Source of the DNA: Paenibacillus phoenicis
GTDB taxonomy: Bacteria > Bacillota > Bacilli > Paenibacillales > Paenibacillaceae
DNA: 64,000 nt
Direction: 5' to 3'
Assembly (NCBI RefSeq): GCF_034718895.1
Contig: NZ_JAYERP010000001.1
Coordinates: 434,001-498,000, forward strand
The notes below the pieces were generated by a model. That model was not told where the DNA came from. It saw only the letters and a list, made by a program, of their open reading frames with translations, and ran no database searches. The position numbers and the translations under genes are program-made. How positions within the stretch are numbered: position 1 is the stretch's first letter; each line of letters starts with the position of its first letter. Below, in pieces: positions 42,451 to 51,368 of the stretch.

Positions 42451-43587
42451 ATGACTGCAATCGACGATATATTAAACAAAGCGCTGCAGGGCGGACGCCT
42501 GGATTTGGAGGATACGATCCGGTTGTTCGAATCTGACGAAGTGGAGAAGATCGGGCATACCGCCAACATTTTGATGGAGCGCAAGCATCCCGAACCGATC
42601 ACGACGTTTGTGATCGGACGGAACATCAACTATACGAACATTTGTGACGTATATTGCCGGTTCTGTGCTTTTTACCGCCGGCCAGGTTCTGAGGAAGGGT
42701 ATGTGCTTCCGGACGAAGTGATTTTTCAAAAAATCCAGGAAACGGTGGACGTAGGCGGCACAGAGATTCTGATGCAAGGTGGAACCAACCCGAATTTACC
42801 ATTTAGCTATTATACGAACTTATTGAAGGCGATTAAAGAGCGGTTCCCGAACATCACGATGCACTCGTTCTCACCTGCGGAAATCATGAAGATGAAGGAA
42901 GTGTCCGATGGGCTTTCGCTGGAAGAGGTCTTGCGCGAAATCCATGCAGCAGGTCTTGATTCGCTGCCGGGCGGCGGAGCTGAAATTTTGGACGACCGGA
43001 CACGCCGCAAAATCAGCCGCCTGAAAGGCTCCTGGAGAGACTGGATGGACGTAATGCAAACCGCCCATAAAATCGGAATGAACACGACGGCCACGATGGT
43101 CATCGGGTTTGGCGAGTCGATGGAAGAACGGGCGCTGCATCTGCTGCGCGTGAGGGAAGCACAGGATGAATGCATCCAGAACGGTTATCCGTCGGAAGGT
43201 TTCTTGGCCTTTATCCCTTGGACGTTCCAGCCGGACAACACGAACCTGAAAGCCGAACGGCAAACGCCGGAAGCCTATCTAAAAACGGTAGCGATTAGCC
43301 GAATTGTGTTGGATAACATCAAAAACCTGCAGTCCTCTTGGGTGACGATGGGTCCTGAAGTCGGCAAGCTGTCGCTGCAATACGGTTGTAACGACTTCGG
43401 CAGCACGATGATCGAGGAGAACGTTGTATCGTCCGCCGGTGCGACGCATAAAGTGAACATCGAATCGATCCTGTCGATCATTCGTTCCGCAGGCAAAGTT
43501 CCGGCTCAACGCAATACCAAATATGAGATTTTACGTGTGTTTGATGAAGAAGCTACGGTCGAACGCGATTTTATTATGCAAAACTAA
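42451..43587 (+). CDS. mqnC: Cyclic dehypoxanthine futalosine synthase
   Basis: A 378-residue radical-SAM enzyme of the futalosine route to menaquinone; it cyclises dehypoxanthine futalosine. The [4Fe-4S] motif is CDVYCRFCAF, with GTEILMQGGTNPNLPF and HSFSPAEI, LDSLPGGGAEI and FIPWTFQPDNT as MqnC blocks. ATG 42451 follows ACGAGGAGG; the open frame begins at 42397. No other mqn gene is in the window, so the rest of the pathway must lie elsewhere. Confidence 0.93.
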   Translation: MTAIDDILNKALQGGRLDLEDTIRLFESDEVEKIGHTANILMERKHPEPITTFVIGRNINYTNICDVYCRFCAFYRRPGSEEGYVLPDEVIFQKIQETVDVGGTEILMQGGTNPNLPFSYYTNLLKAIKERFPNITMHSFSPAEIMKMKEVSDGLSLEEVLREIHAAGLDSLPGGGAEILDDRTRRKISRLKGSWRDWMDVMQTAHKIGMNTTATMVIGFGESMEERALHLLRVREAQDECIQNGYPSEGFLAFIPWTFQPDNTNLKAERQTPEAYLKTVAISRIVLDNIKNLQSSWVTMGPEVGKLSLQYGCNDFGSTMIEENVVSSAGATHKVNIESILSIIRSAGKVPAQRNTKYEILRVFDEEATVERDFIMQN

Positions 43588-43705
43588 CTTGATTCTCCTA
43601 TAAAATATTGCTGGCAGAACTGCCTTTCATTCCATGAACGGTTCCCGTATATCCGCTACCTTCCCACCATATACTTGGAGAAGGAAGCGGAAGGGGGCCA
43701 GATTC

Positions 43706-44617
43706 ATGGATTTTTTTACTGTACGCGTCAATTGTGGTTCCGCCGAATCGGAGGAACGGTTCAAAGCTTTGATACAGGAGGCCGTCAGCAGCTTACATAA
43801 CCGCGAGGTTCGGCTTAGCTTTCAAGCAGCCGAAGGCGGGATGCTGGAGGCGGTGCTTATCGGACGTCCAGACTCCAGCGGCGGGGGGCAAGCTGCTTGC
43901 GATCCACAACTGATCGACCTTTTGTCGCTTGGCATCGCAGAATACATCATCAGCGAGAAGGAAGAAGAGGTCGCCGCTCGAGTCATGAGACGGGATTACA
44001 GCTTCGAATCCCGCGAGGAAGCGCAGCAGGTTCATGACATGGTGGACCGGCTTCTGGCCGAAGAAGCTGTTACCGGCTGTGCCCGAGAGGAACGCAAAGC
44101 GTTGGTACAAGAAGCGCTACGCGAGTATTTGCAGTCTTCCTCCGACCTCCATCTGGAAGGGTTCGTCTGGTTTCGCCTCAAGGCTTACGAGGACAAGCTG
44201 CGCGAAATCGTAGATTATGCCGTCGACGAGTTTTTGCTCGACAAGCAGTATGAGGAATTTATTGGGCTGCTGCAGTATTTCGTGTATTTTCAGGAGCCTT
44301 TGACCCCGTTAGTTCATTTGATGCATAAGCACGATCATGAATTTGCGATTCTGAACGAGCAATTTACGCCGATTCGTGTGCCGGCTTCTGGCGGGGTTGT
44401 CGCGCGGATTGCCGATCAGGAGATGCAGATGGAGGACGTGATCGTCAGCACCTTGATCTCCCTGTCCCCGGACCGGATTTTGATTCATACCCAGGAACCT
44501 GATGCCCAGGTGATTACGACGATCTCGCGGATTTTTGGCGATCGGGTGGAAATCTGCTTGCTTTGCCCGCATTGCCAGCTGTTCCATCAGGAGACGCGGC
44601 GTCTAGATCAAGGGTAA
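43706..44617 (+). CDS. ytxC: YtxC-like sporulation protein
   Basis: A 303-residue protein matching the YtxC family (PF08812) in layout: the long helical middle (EREERKALVQEALREYLQ-like region, FVWFRLKAYEDKLREIVDYAVDEFLLDKQYEEFIGLL) and a C-terminal CPHCQLFH. In B. subtilis ytxC also lies just upstream of thrS. Its molecular role is unknown. ATG 43706 follows GGAAGGGGG; the open frame from 43634 lacks a site. Confidence 0.85.
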   Translation: MDFFTVRVNCGSAESEERFKALIQEAVSSLHNREVRLSFQAAEGGMLEAVLIGRPDSSGGGQAACDPQLIDLLSLGIAEYIISEKEEEVAARVMRRDYSFESREEAQQVHDMVDRLLAEEAVTGCAREERKALVQEALREYLQSSSDLHLEGFVWFRLKAYEDKLREIVDYAVDEFLLDKQYEEFIGLLQYFVYFQEPLTPLVHLMHKHDHEFAILNEQFTPIRVPASGGVVARIADQEMQMEDVIVSTLISLSPDRILIHTQEPDAQVITTISRIFGDRVEICLLCPHCQLFHQETRRLDQG

Positions 44618-44632
44618 TGAAGAAGAGGTTTC

Positions 44633-44661
44633 TTGACGATCCGGGAAGTTCGCATTATAAT
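44633..44661 (+). promoter_or_regulatory. thrS leader promoter
   Basis: TTGACG (44633-44638), 17 bases, TATAAT (44656-44661). Confidence 0.85.
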
Positions 44662-44667
44662 TACTTC

Positions 44668-44962
44668 CATTAAGTGAACAACCTTAAATAGCGTGGACAA
44701 AGACATGAGCCAGAAGGCTTGAACGGTACAGAGAGAGGGAACTTGGCTGGAATTCCCTTCGGATTCGCTTTTGGTTTACCCCTTTGTAGCTGTATTCCCG
44801 AACCTTCGTGAAGTAAGGAATACCGGTTCATTCCCGTTAACGAATGCCGAATTAAGGGCCGTTTCCGAGTTGTGATGCACGGGTGAGTGCTGCGGATTGG
44901 CCGAATGAGGGTGGAACCACGGGTATTTAACGCTCGTCCCTTTCCGGGACGGGCGTTTTTTG
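44668..44962 (+). promoter_or_regulatory. T-box leader of thrS
   Basis: A tRNA-Thr-sensing leader by position. The T-box element AGGGTGGAACCACGGG is at 44908-44923 and the terminator at 44931-44962 (CGCTCGTCCC with GGGACGGGCG, then TTTTTT). GCGTGGACAAAGACATGAG at 44691 starts Stem I. I could not fix the specifier codon by eye. Confidence 0.93.
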
Positions 44963-45011
44963 ATTTGTCCGCTTCCGGTAAACAATCACATATTTTAGGG
45001 AGGAAATCAAG

Positions 45012-46949
45012 GTGGCAGTATCTGTTATTTTGCCGGACGGTTCGGTTCGGGAGTATGCGGAAGGCAGCAGTCTGGAGGATGTCGCTGCTTCGATCAGCAG
45101 CGGTTTGCGCAAAAATGCGCTGGCCGGAAAAATCAATGGCGTGGCGGTGGATTTAAACACGAAGCTGGTGGATGGCGCCAAAGTTGAGATCATTACTGGG
45201 GATTCCCAAGAAGGTCTGGAAATCATGCGTCACAGCAGCGCCCACTTGATGGCTCAAGCGGTGAAACGCTTGTTTGGCAACAAGGAAGTGAAGCTGGGGA
45301 TCGGGCCGGTCATCGAAGACGGCTTCTACTATGACATGGACTTGGAGCATCCGCTTAATCCAGAGGACCTGCAAAAGATCGAAAAAGAAATGGAACGCAT
45401 CATCGGTGAAAACCTGCCGATTACCCGCCGCGAGGTTAGCCGTGAAGAAGCGTTAGCGATCTATACGGAGCTGGATGATCCGTATAAGCTGGAGATCATT
45501 CGCGAATTGCCGGAAGGCAGCGTCATTTCGATTTATGATCAAGGCGAGTTCTTCGACCTGTGCCGCGGGCCGCACGTGCCTTCGACCGGGAAAATCAAAG
45601 TGTTTAAGCTGCTGAGCGTGGCTGGCGCGTACTGGCGCGGCAACAGCAACAACAAAATGCTGCAGCGGATTTACGGTACCGCGTTTATGAAGAAAGCGGA
45701 CCTGGATCATCATCTGCACATGCTGGAAGAAGCGAAGAAACGCGACCACCGGAAGCTGGGGAAGGAACTCAACATCTTTACGTTCAACAACCTGGTCGGC
45801 CAAGGCTTGCCGATTTGGCTGCCGAAGGGAGCGACGGTTCGTCGGACGCTGGAGCGTTATATCGTTGATATCGAAGAAAGACTGGGTTACCAGCATGTAT
45901 ACACGCCGGTGCTGGGGAACGTGGATTTGTATAAAACATCGGGTCACTGGGAGCATTATCAAGAAGACATGTTCCCGAAAATGGCGATCGATACGGAAGA
46001 ATTCGTGCTTCGTCCGATGAACTGCCCGCATCACATGATGGTTTATAAGAGTGATATGCGCAGCTACCGGGACTTGCCGATCCGCATCGCCGAGCTGGGG
46101 ATGCAGCATCGTTATGAGATGTCCGGCGCATTAACCGGGTTGCACCGCGTGCGTTCTATGACGCTGAATGACGCTCATATTTTCTGCCGTTTGGATCAAA
46201 TCAAAGATGAATTTAAGCGCGTCCTGGATTTGATCAAACAGGTATACAACGATTTTGGGATTCATGAGTATCGGTTCCGGTTATCTTACCGTGATCCTCA
46301 AGATACGGAGAAGTACTACCAAAACGACGAGATGTGGAATACGGCGCAGCGGATGCTCCGCGAGGTTGTAGAGGAAGCCGGCTTGCCATTCTTTGAAGCA
46401 GAAGGCGAAGCGGCGTTCTACGGACCGAAGCTCGACGTGCAGATCAAAACGGCGCTTGGCAAGGAAGAAACGCTGTCGACTGTGCAAATCGACTTCCTGT
46501 TGCCAGAACGTTTTGAGCTGGAGTACGTTGGCGACGACGGCCAGAAGCATCGTCCGGTCGTGCTGCACCGCGGGATCCTCGGGACGATGGAACGTTTCAC
46601 GGCCTTCCTGCTGGAGAACTTTGCAGGGAATCTGCCGCTCTGGCTCGCTCCGGTTCAAGCGAAGGTGCTTCCGGTGTCCAGCAACTTCGACGCTTATGCT
46701 CGTCAGGTCGAAGACAAGCTGCGGGCTGCCGGCATCCGCGCCGAAAGCGATCTGCGCAACGAGAAGCTCGGGTATAAGATCCGCGAAGCTCAGCTTGAGA
46801 AGCTGCCGTACATGCTCGTCGTAGGCGAAAACGAGCAAAACGCCGGCACCGTTTCCGTCCGCAAACGCGGCCAAGGCGACCTTGGCGCCAAAGCGGTGGA
46901 TGAAGTGATTGCTCAATTGCAGGAGGAAATCCGCAACCACGTGATTTAG
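45012..46949 (+). CDS. thrS: Threonine-tRNA ligase
   Basis: A 645-residue class II synthetase, full bacterial length. TGS domain (1-65, [22 protein letters not shown]), editing domain with [16 protein letters not shown] and the [10 protein letters not shown] zinc-like block, catalytic core with [27 protein letters not shown] (zinc Cys), [14 protein letters not shown] and [13 protein letters not shown] (motif 3), and the C-terminal anticodon domain. GTG start at 45012 follows GGAGGAA. Controlled by the T-box upstream. Confidence 0.97.
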   Translation: MAVSVILPDGSVREYAEGSSLEDVAASISSGLRKNALAGKINGVAVDLNTKLVDGAKVEIITGDSQEGLEIMRHSSAHLMAQAVKRLFGNKEVKLGIGPVIEDGFYYDMDLEHPLNPEDLQKIEKEMERIIGENLPITRREVSREEALAIYTELDDPYKLEIIRELPEGSVISIYDQGEFFDLCRGPHVPSTGKIKVFKLLSVAGAYWRGNSNNKMLQRIYGTAFMKKADLDHHLHMLEEAKKRDHRKLGKELNIFTFNNLVGQGLPIWLPKGATVRRTLERYIVDIEERLGYQHVYTPVLGNVDLYKTSGHWEHYQEDMFPKMAIDTEEFVLRPMNCPHHMMVYKSDMRSYRDLPIRIAELGMQHRYEMSGALTGLHRVRSMTLNDAHIFCRLDQIKDEFKRVLDLIKQVYNDFGIHEYRFRLSYRDPQDTEKYYQNDEMWNTAQRMLREVVEEAGLPFFEAEGEAAFYGPKLDVQIKTALGKEETLSTVQIDFLLPERFELEYVGDDGQKHRPVVLHRGILGTMERFTAFLLENFAGNLPLWLAPVQAKVLPVSSNFDAYARQVEDKLRAAGIRAESDLRNEKLGYKIREAQLEKLPYMLVVGENEQNAGTVSVRKRGQGDLGAKAVDEVIAQLQEEIRNHVI

Positions 46950-47069
46950 TTCGTGTGCGTTTCGTCTGCACCGTCCGCTCGGGCGGATGAGCGGAGTAAA
47001 TGTTGCACTTTTTACAACATTTTTGTGTGGGGGAAGGCCCAGTTGAATTAACCCAACCTCAAAAGCTCC

Positions 47070-47139
47070 AACTGCAAAAGTGCATTGCGTGATGTGCAAA
47101 ATCCCGATTTCAAGGGGCCTGAAGTGTAAAAGTGCATTT
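47070..47139. repeat. Two degenerate 18-base palindromes
   Basis: AACTGCA-AAAG-TGCATTG (47070-47087) and AAGTGTA-AAAG-TGCATTT (47122-47139) keep the AAAG spacer and the inner arm pairs of the array at 35043. Confidence 0.55.
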
Positions 47140-47196
47140 CATTGAGGGAGTTTTTGGCTGAATCGGCGGTTTTGAGCGGAAATGAACTGTATTCAT

Positions 47197-47240
47197 GATT
47201 CGACGTCGATCAAGCCTCTTCGGTAAAGCTTCGTGATGAA
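47197..47240. repeat. Partial MITE-like repeat end
   Basis: GATTCGACGTCGAT followed by GCTTCGTGATGAAAAG resembles the last third of the elements at 3863 and 15493. Confidence 0.45.
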
Positions 47241-47303
47241 AAGCCAGGATGTATAGAATTGGGCGTATGTGGAAAACCTTTCGAATAAGGGGGAGGTTTT
47301 CTC

Positions 47304-48005
47304 ATGCGCCAATTTCATTTCTGGCACAAGTTTAGTACACGCTGTTTGCTTGCAGGATTGCTTGTATTTACGATGGCGGCGGATCTGCCGGTTGGGGGCT
47401 TCCAGCCGCAAAGCATTTACGCGAACCGGCAATACCGGAATTACGCAGAATGGCTGGGGCTGAAGCAAACGCAGCAACTGCAGGCGGTAAGAACAACACG
47501 ACAATACCAATATCAACGGGTCATCATGATGAACCCGGAACATAAACAGGCTCAACAGGCTCAGCCTGAGCGTAAGAAAAAAGCGGTGGAAACGGTCAAA
47601 GTGCTGGCAACCGGTTATACCGCCGGCTATGAATCCACCGGCAAGAAGCCCAACCATCCGCAATACGGCATCACGTATTCGGGCGTTCGGGTGCGGCGTG
47701 ACAAAGATACCGTCTCGACGATTGCCGCCGACTTAAAGATTTTTCCGATTGGCACGATCCTTTATATTCCGGGGTATGGCTACGGGGTCGTTGCCGATAA
47801 AGGCTCCGCGATCCGCGGTCATAAAATCGACCTTTATTTTGATACCATCAAGCAGGTTTATAAGGAATGGGGCAAAAAAGAGGTTGAGGTCCAGGTGGTT
47901 CGCAAAGGAGACGGCAAGTTGACCGAAGAGATGCTGAAGGAGCTTGGCAAAGCGATGGAAGTGAACAAAGAAATTCCTGAAAATCTTTGGGACAAGGCGA
48001 TTTAA
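47304..48005 (+). CDS. 3D-domain (YuiC-like) exported protein
   Basis: A 233-residue protein with an N-terminal signal-like hydrophobic stretch (about 12-27) and a C-terminal 3D domain (about 97-195), named for three conserved Asp seen in [22 protein letters not shown] and KIDLYF. This double-psi barrel is related to lytic transglycosylase MltA and occurs in B. subtilis YuiC and YocH, which act on peptidoglycan. ATG 47304 follows AAGGGGGAGG. Confidence 0.88.
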   Translation: MRQFHFWHKFSTRCLLAGLLVFTMAADLPVGGFQPQSIYANRQYRNYAEWLGLKQTQQLQAVRTTRQYQYQRVIMMNPEHKQAQQAQPERKKKAVETVKVLATGYTAGYESTGKKPNHPQYGITYSGVRVRRDKDTVSTIAADLKIFPIGTILYIPGYGYGVVADKGSAIRGHKIDLYFDTIKQVYKEWGKKEVEVQVVRKGDGKLTEEMLKELGKAMEVNKEIPENLWDKAI

Positions 48006-48145
48006 GCTTCGCCACCCCTTCGCTTTTTCGCTCGCATAATTCATCTTCCCGGTTCGCATAATAAGGTTCGTGGTCCACGACTAGGGGCTGCGAAAACGCC
48101 GACGAATCCACAAAATTGGCGTATGCGAGAGGGAGGTGAAGAATC

Positions 48146-48295
48146 ATGGCAAATCAAAAGAAAGCCGCTTCTCCAGGTTACAAAACACCGAACGAGAAGT
48201 TTAATGAGGAATTTGCTGAAGAAAGCACAGCAACCGTTGCTCAGAAAGCGAAAGCTTCTCGCAATGCAACGACTTCAGTGAACAAACAACAATAA
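48146..48295 (+). CDS. Gamma-type small acid-soluble spore protein-like peptide
   Basis: A 49-residue peptide (MANQKKAASPGYKT..., ending NKQQ) with no Cys, Trp or hydrophobic core, and a FNEEFAEES block like the FGTEFASET repeat of SspE. Gamma-type SASPs store amino acids in the spore core. GGGAGGTGAAG precedes the ATG; a terminator follows. The match is short. Confidence 0.65.
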   Translation: MANQKKAASPGYKTPNEKFNEEFAEESTATVAQKAKASRNATTSVNKQQ

Positions 48296-48311
48296 TGATC
48301 GCGTAAAGCGA

Positions 48312-48340
48312 AAAGAGCGTCCCTTGAGGGACGCTTTTTA
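48312..48340 (+). terminator. Terminator of the SASP-like gene
   Basis: AGCGTCCC, loop TTGA, GGGACGCT, TTTT. Confidence 0.85.
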
Positions 48341-48462
48341 CATATATTCCCTTTCCCCTCGGTCTTGGGACCGATCAAGCTTTCCATCCCGCGCCGCTGT
48401 TCATCACCTTACGCTTCAGGTAAACTGGCATTAGTAAGAGGCAGTCCATTGGAGGTAACGAG

Positions 48463-49410
48463 ATGAGAAATGGCTTATTTGGAAGATTTATTGGAGGGAT
48501 GGTGCTGATCGGTATCGGGGCAGTTTTTCTTCTGAATCAGTTCGGGGTGACCGATTTCAGCATCGGCGAAATGTTCGCGACATACTGGCCCTTGTTTCTG
48601 ATTTTAGGAGGGTTGGTGAACTTAAGCAACGGCGGCTGGCGGGGCGGTAACTTTGTCGGCAGTGTCGTATTATTGCTGATCGGCGGGTATTTCCTGGGCC
48701 GCAATCTGAATTTAATTGACTTAAGTCCGGGCGACTTTTTCCGCTTCTTCTTTCCGGTGATGTTGATCATCGGCGGGTTGTTCGTCCTGTTCAAACCGCG
48801 TGATCCGCATCGGCGCAAACGGCGCGACGATTTTCCGCCGCCTCCGATGCCGCCGCTCGATCCTCCGCCACCAACGTTCCATCCGGAGATGGAGTCTCCG
48901 CTGGATTCGATTTTCGGATCGATGGAGAAGGAGAAAGAGAAGGAAGAAGCAGCTAAGCAGGAAAAACCGCGTTTTTCCCATCCTAATTTCGGGCACCACC
49001 ATCATGAAGGTGGTTCAGGAGGCCATGGATCGGTCATCCAGAAATCCGGATTTATCGGTGATGTTCACTTGGGTCAGGATTATTTCCAGCTGAAGCCGAT
49101 GAATATCTCCCATTTTATCGGCGATACGATCATTGATCTAACCAAGGCGCAAATTCCTTACGGGGAAACGAAAATTAATGTTTCGTCCTTCATCGGCGAC
49201 GTGAAAGTGTTCATCCCCGACGATATGGATATCGGTATTGTGGCCACCTCCAGCGCGTTCATCGGCGATTTGAAAGTGCTGACGCAGAAGCAAGGCGGCT
49301 TCATGAGCAGCGTCACCGCCGAATCTCCGTATTACGGTGAAGCCAGCAAGCGGATTAAGCTGATTGTCAGCGTGTTTGTGGGCGACGTTAAAGTGAACAT
49401 GGTAGGGTAA
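48463..49410 (+). CDS. liaF: LiaF-like envelope stress regulator
   Basis: A 315-residue membrane protein. About four hydrophobic helices fill residues 8-110, followed by a proline-rich linker (PPPPMPPLDPPPP), a charged and His-rich stretch, and a C-terminal DUF2154 domain with five repeats of an F(I/V)GD(V/T/L) motif, suggesting a stacked beta structure. In Bacillus LiaF keeps the LiaS kinase inactive until lipid II-binding antibiotics appear. First gene of liaF-liaS-liaR. Confidence 0.88.
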   Translation: MRNGLFGRFIGGMVLIGIGAVFLLNQFGVTDFSIGEMFATYWPLFLILGGLVNLSNGGWRGGNFVGSVVLLLIGGYFLGRNLNLIDLSPGDFFRFFFPVMLIIGGLFVLFKPRDPHRRKRRDDFPPPPMPPLDPPPPTFHPEMESPLDSIFGSMEKEKEKEEAAKQEKPRFSHPNFGHHHHEGGSGGHGSVIQKSGFIGDVHLGQDYFQLKPMNISHFIGDTIIDLTKAQIPYGETKINVSSFIGDVKVFIPDDMDIGIVATSSAFIGDLKVLTQKQGGFMSSVTAESPYYGEASKRIKLIVSVFVGDVKVNMVG

Positions 49411-49413
49411 CCC

Positions 49414-50484
49414 ATGATTGTGCGGCGGATCTTGATGAATACGAAGTGGGAGCTGTTGTGTTATTTCTTGCTCACCGGCAGCCTGACGGCGGTTGCCTTC
49501 TATATCGGAACGACTACCGGGGTGATCGTGGTCAGCGATTCCTGGGTGTGGATTTACGATATGGCAGGCATCGCCGTTTTGGCGCTGATTATCGGCTATA
49601 TCGCCGGTCGGCGCATCCAGGGGAAGATCGATCACTTACACCTGAACATGCTGCAAGTCGCCAAGGGGAACTTATCGGTGCGGATGCCGGAAACGGCGGA
49701 CCAAACCTTTAACGGAGTGTACCAGGAATTTAACAACATGATTGATGCCATGGAGAAAAAAATGCAGCTGCTTCAACAGCTTGGCGAGCAAGAGGTTGTC
49801 GAGAAGGAGCAGGCAGCGGAAAAAGCGGTGCTGGAGGAACGCAGACGGCTGGCCCGCGATTTGCACGATACCGTCAGCCAGCAGCTCTTCGCCATTCATA
49901 TGGCGGCTTCCTCTTTGCCAAAGGTGCTGGAGAATAACGCTACTCAGGCAGAAACGGTGCTGAATCAGCTGATCCAGATGTCGAATACGGCGCAAAAGCA
50001 GATGCGGGCACTCATCGCTCAGTTACGTCCGATGGAGCTGGTTGGCAAATCGTTGGCCGAGGCGCTCGATCAGTGGTTTCCCGACTATTGCCGGCAAAAC
50101 GGACTCAAAGGGATTAAGGATATGGACATCCAGGGAGATATGTCGGAAGCGAAAGAGCATCAGCTGTTCCTCATCATCCAGGAAGCGATGGCGAATATCG
50201 TGAAGCATGCCGGGGCTAGTATGGTCAGCTTGTCGTTGCGAGAAGGTCCGCGTCAAGTGGTGTTGAGCATCAGCGATGACGGACAAGGCTTCAGCAGCAC
50301 GTATCAGAAGCAGGGCTCCTACGGGCTAACGACGATGAAGGAGCGGGCGGAGAAGCTTGGCGGCAATGCGGAAATCATTAGCAAGCCGGGGGCAGGAACA
50401 ACGATACGGGTGCATATTCCGAAGTTTGAGGAAGGGAAAGGGGGAGCTGCGGATGAGCAAAATCAAGGTGATGATCGTCGATGA
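49414..50484 (+). CDS. liaS: LiaS-like sensor histidine kinase
   Basis: A 356-residue NarL-type kinase: two membrane helices (about 14-34 and 46-65) with a very short outside loop, a HAMP region, the phosphoacceptor H in RRLARDLHDTVSQQLFAIHM, and an ATPase domain with NIVKHAGASMV and SYGLTTMKERAEKLGG. The short loop marks an intramembrane-sensing kinase that relies on LiaF. ATG 49414 or 49435; neither has a strong site. It overlaps liaR by 32 bases. Confidence 0.88.
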   Translation: MIVRRILMNTKWELLCYFLLTGSLTAVAFYIGTTTGVIVVSDSWVWIYDMAGIAVLALIIGYIAGRRIQGKIDHLHLNMLQVAKGNLSVRMPETADQTFNGVYQEFNNMIDAMEKKMQLLQQLGEQEVVEKEQAAEKAVLEERRRLARDLHDTVSQQLFAIHMAASSLPKVLENNATQAETVLNQLIQMSNTAQKQMRALIAQLRPMELVGKSLAEALDQWFPDYCRQNGLKGIKDMDIQGDMSEAKEHQLFLIIQEAMANIVKHAGASMVSLSLREGPRQVVLSISDDGQGFSSTYQKQGSYGLTTMKERAEKLGGNAEIISKPGAGTTIRVHIPKFEEGKGGAADEQNQGDDRR

Positions 50485-51109
50485 TCATGACATGGTACGG
50501 ATGGGGTTAAAGACGTATTTGATGCAAGACCCGGGATTCGAGGTGATCGCCGAGGCTGGAGATGGTCGTGAGGCGGTAGAGTTATTGGAGCGAGGACTTC
50601 GGGAGGGGCAGCCCGACATCATTCTGATGGATTTGATGATGCCGGGCATGAACGGAGCAGAAGCAACCAAGGAAGTGCGGAGCCGGTTTCCGGATATGAA
50701 AATCGTGATCCTCACCAGCTTCTTGGAGGATGATCTCGTCGTGCAGGCGGTTGAAGCCGGTGCGGTCAGCTATGTGCTGAAGACGGTCTCAGCCGAGGAG
50801 CTGATTTACGCGCTGCAAGGGGCATACCGCGGGATGCCGGTGATGACGGGCGAAGTGGCCCAGGCGCTCACGCGCGGCCTCCGTCAGCGAACCGTACAAG
50901 GGGATGACTCGGGGATGACCGAGCGGGAGAAGGAAGTGCTGCTGTTAATCGCCGAGGGAAAAAGCAACAAGGACATCGCCGAGGAGCTGCATATCAGCAT
51001 TAAAACGGTCAAAACCCACGTCAGCAACCTGCTGATGAAATGCGAGCTGGAGGACCGCACGCAGCTAGCAATCTATGCCCACCGGCAAGGATGGGTAGGG
51101 CGTTCATAG
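50453..51109 (+). CDS. liaR: LiaR-like response regulator
   Basis: A 218-residue NarL/LuxR-type regulator: receiver domain with IVDDHDMVRMG, the phosphoacceptor Asp in IILMDLMMPGMNG, and a LuxR helix-turn-helix (MTEREKEVLLLIAEGKSNKDIAEELHISIKTVKTHVSNLL). ATG 50453 follows GGGGGAG inside the liaS end; a longer open frame from 50357 is rejected. No liaIH-like target genes are nearby. Confidence 0.92.
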   Translation: MSKIKVMIVDDHDMVRMGLKTYLMQDPGFEVIAEAGDGREAVELLERGLREGQPDIILMDLMMPGMNGAEATKEVRSRFPDMKIVILTSFLEDDLVVQAVEAGAVSYVLKTVSAEELIYALQGAYRGMPVMTGEVAQALTRGLRQRTVQGDDSGMTEREKEVLLLIAEGKSNKDIAEELHISIKTVKTHVSNLLMKCELEDRTQLAIYAHRQGWVGRS

Positions 51110-51162
51110 ATTTATCATCATATCGGTAAAATGAGGCGTTATCCATACGTCGCCTTTAACGG

Positions 51163-51190
51163 AAATAGCGCCTGATGGGGCGCTATTTTT
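51163..51190 (+). terminator. Terminator of the lia operon
   Basis: AAATAGCGCC, loop TGATGG, GGCGCTATTT, TT. Confidence 0.85.
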
Positions 51191-51368
51191 GATGCTTCGG
51201 CACGGCTCGGTTAGATCTCGAAAATGGCTTTAGATCAGCAATTCTAGCTTTTATCTCCTTTTTAATTGTTTTTAATGTATGTTTAAGGTTTCTGGTACAG
51301 AATAAAAATCAAGAAAACAAGAAAAACAAGTTACCCCTGAACCACTCGGGGGAAGGAGGTCAATGAAT

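Larger units (their letters stand above)
46950..47303. other. Gene-free region with repeat remnants
   Basis: No gene is seen. 46998-47022 is an AT-rich hairpin (AAATGTTG with CAACATTT, then TTGTG) that may end the thrS transcript weakly. 47070-47139 has two degenerate copies of the 18-base palindrome. 47197-47240 resembles the right end of the MITE-like repeat. Confidence 0.6.
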
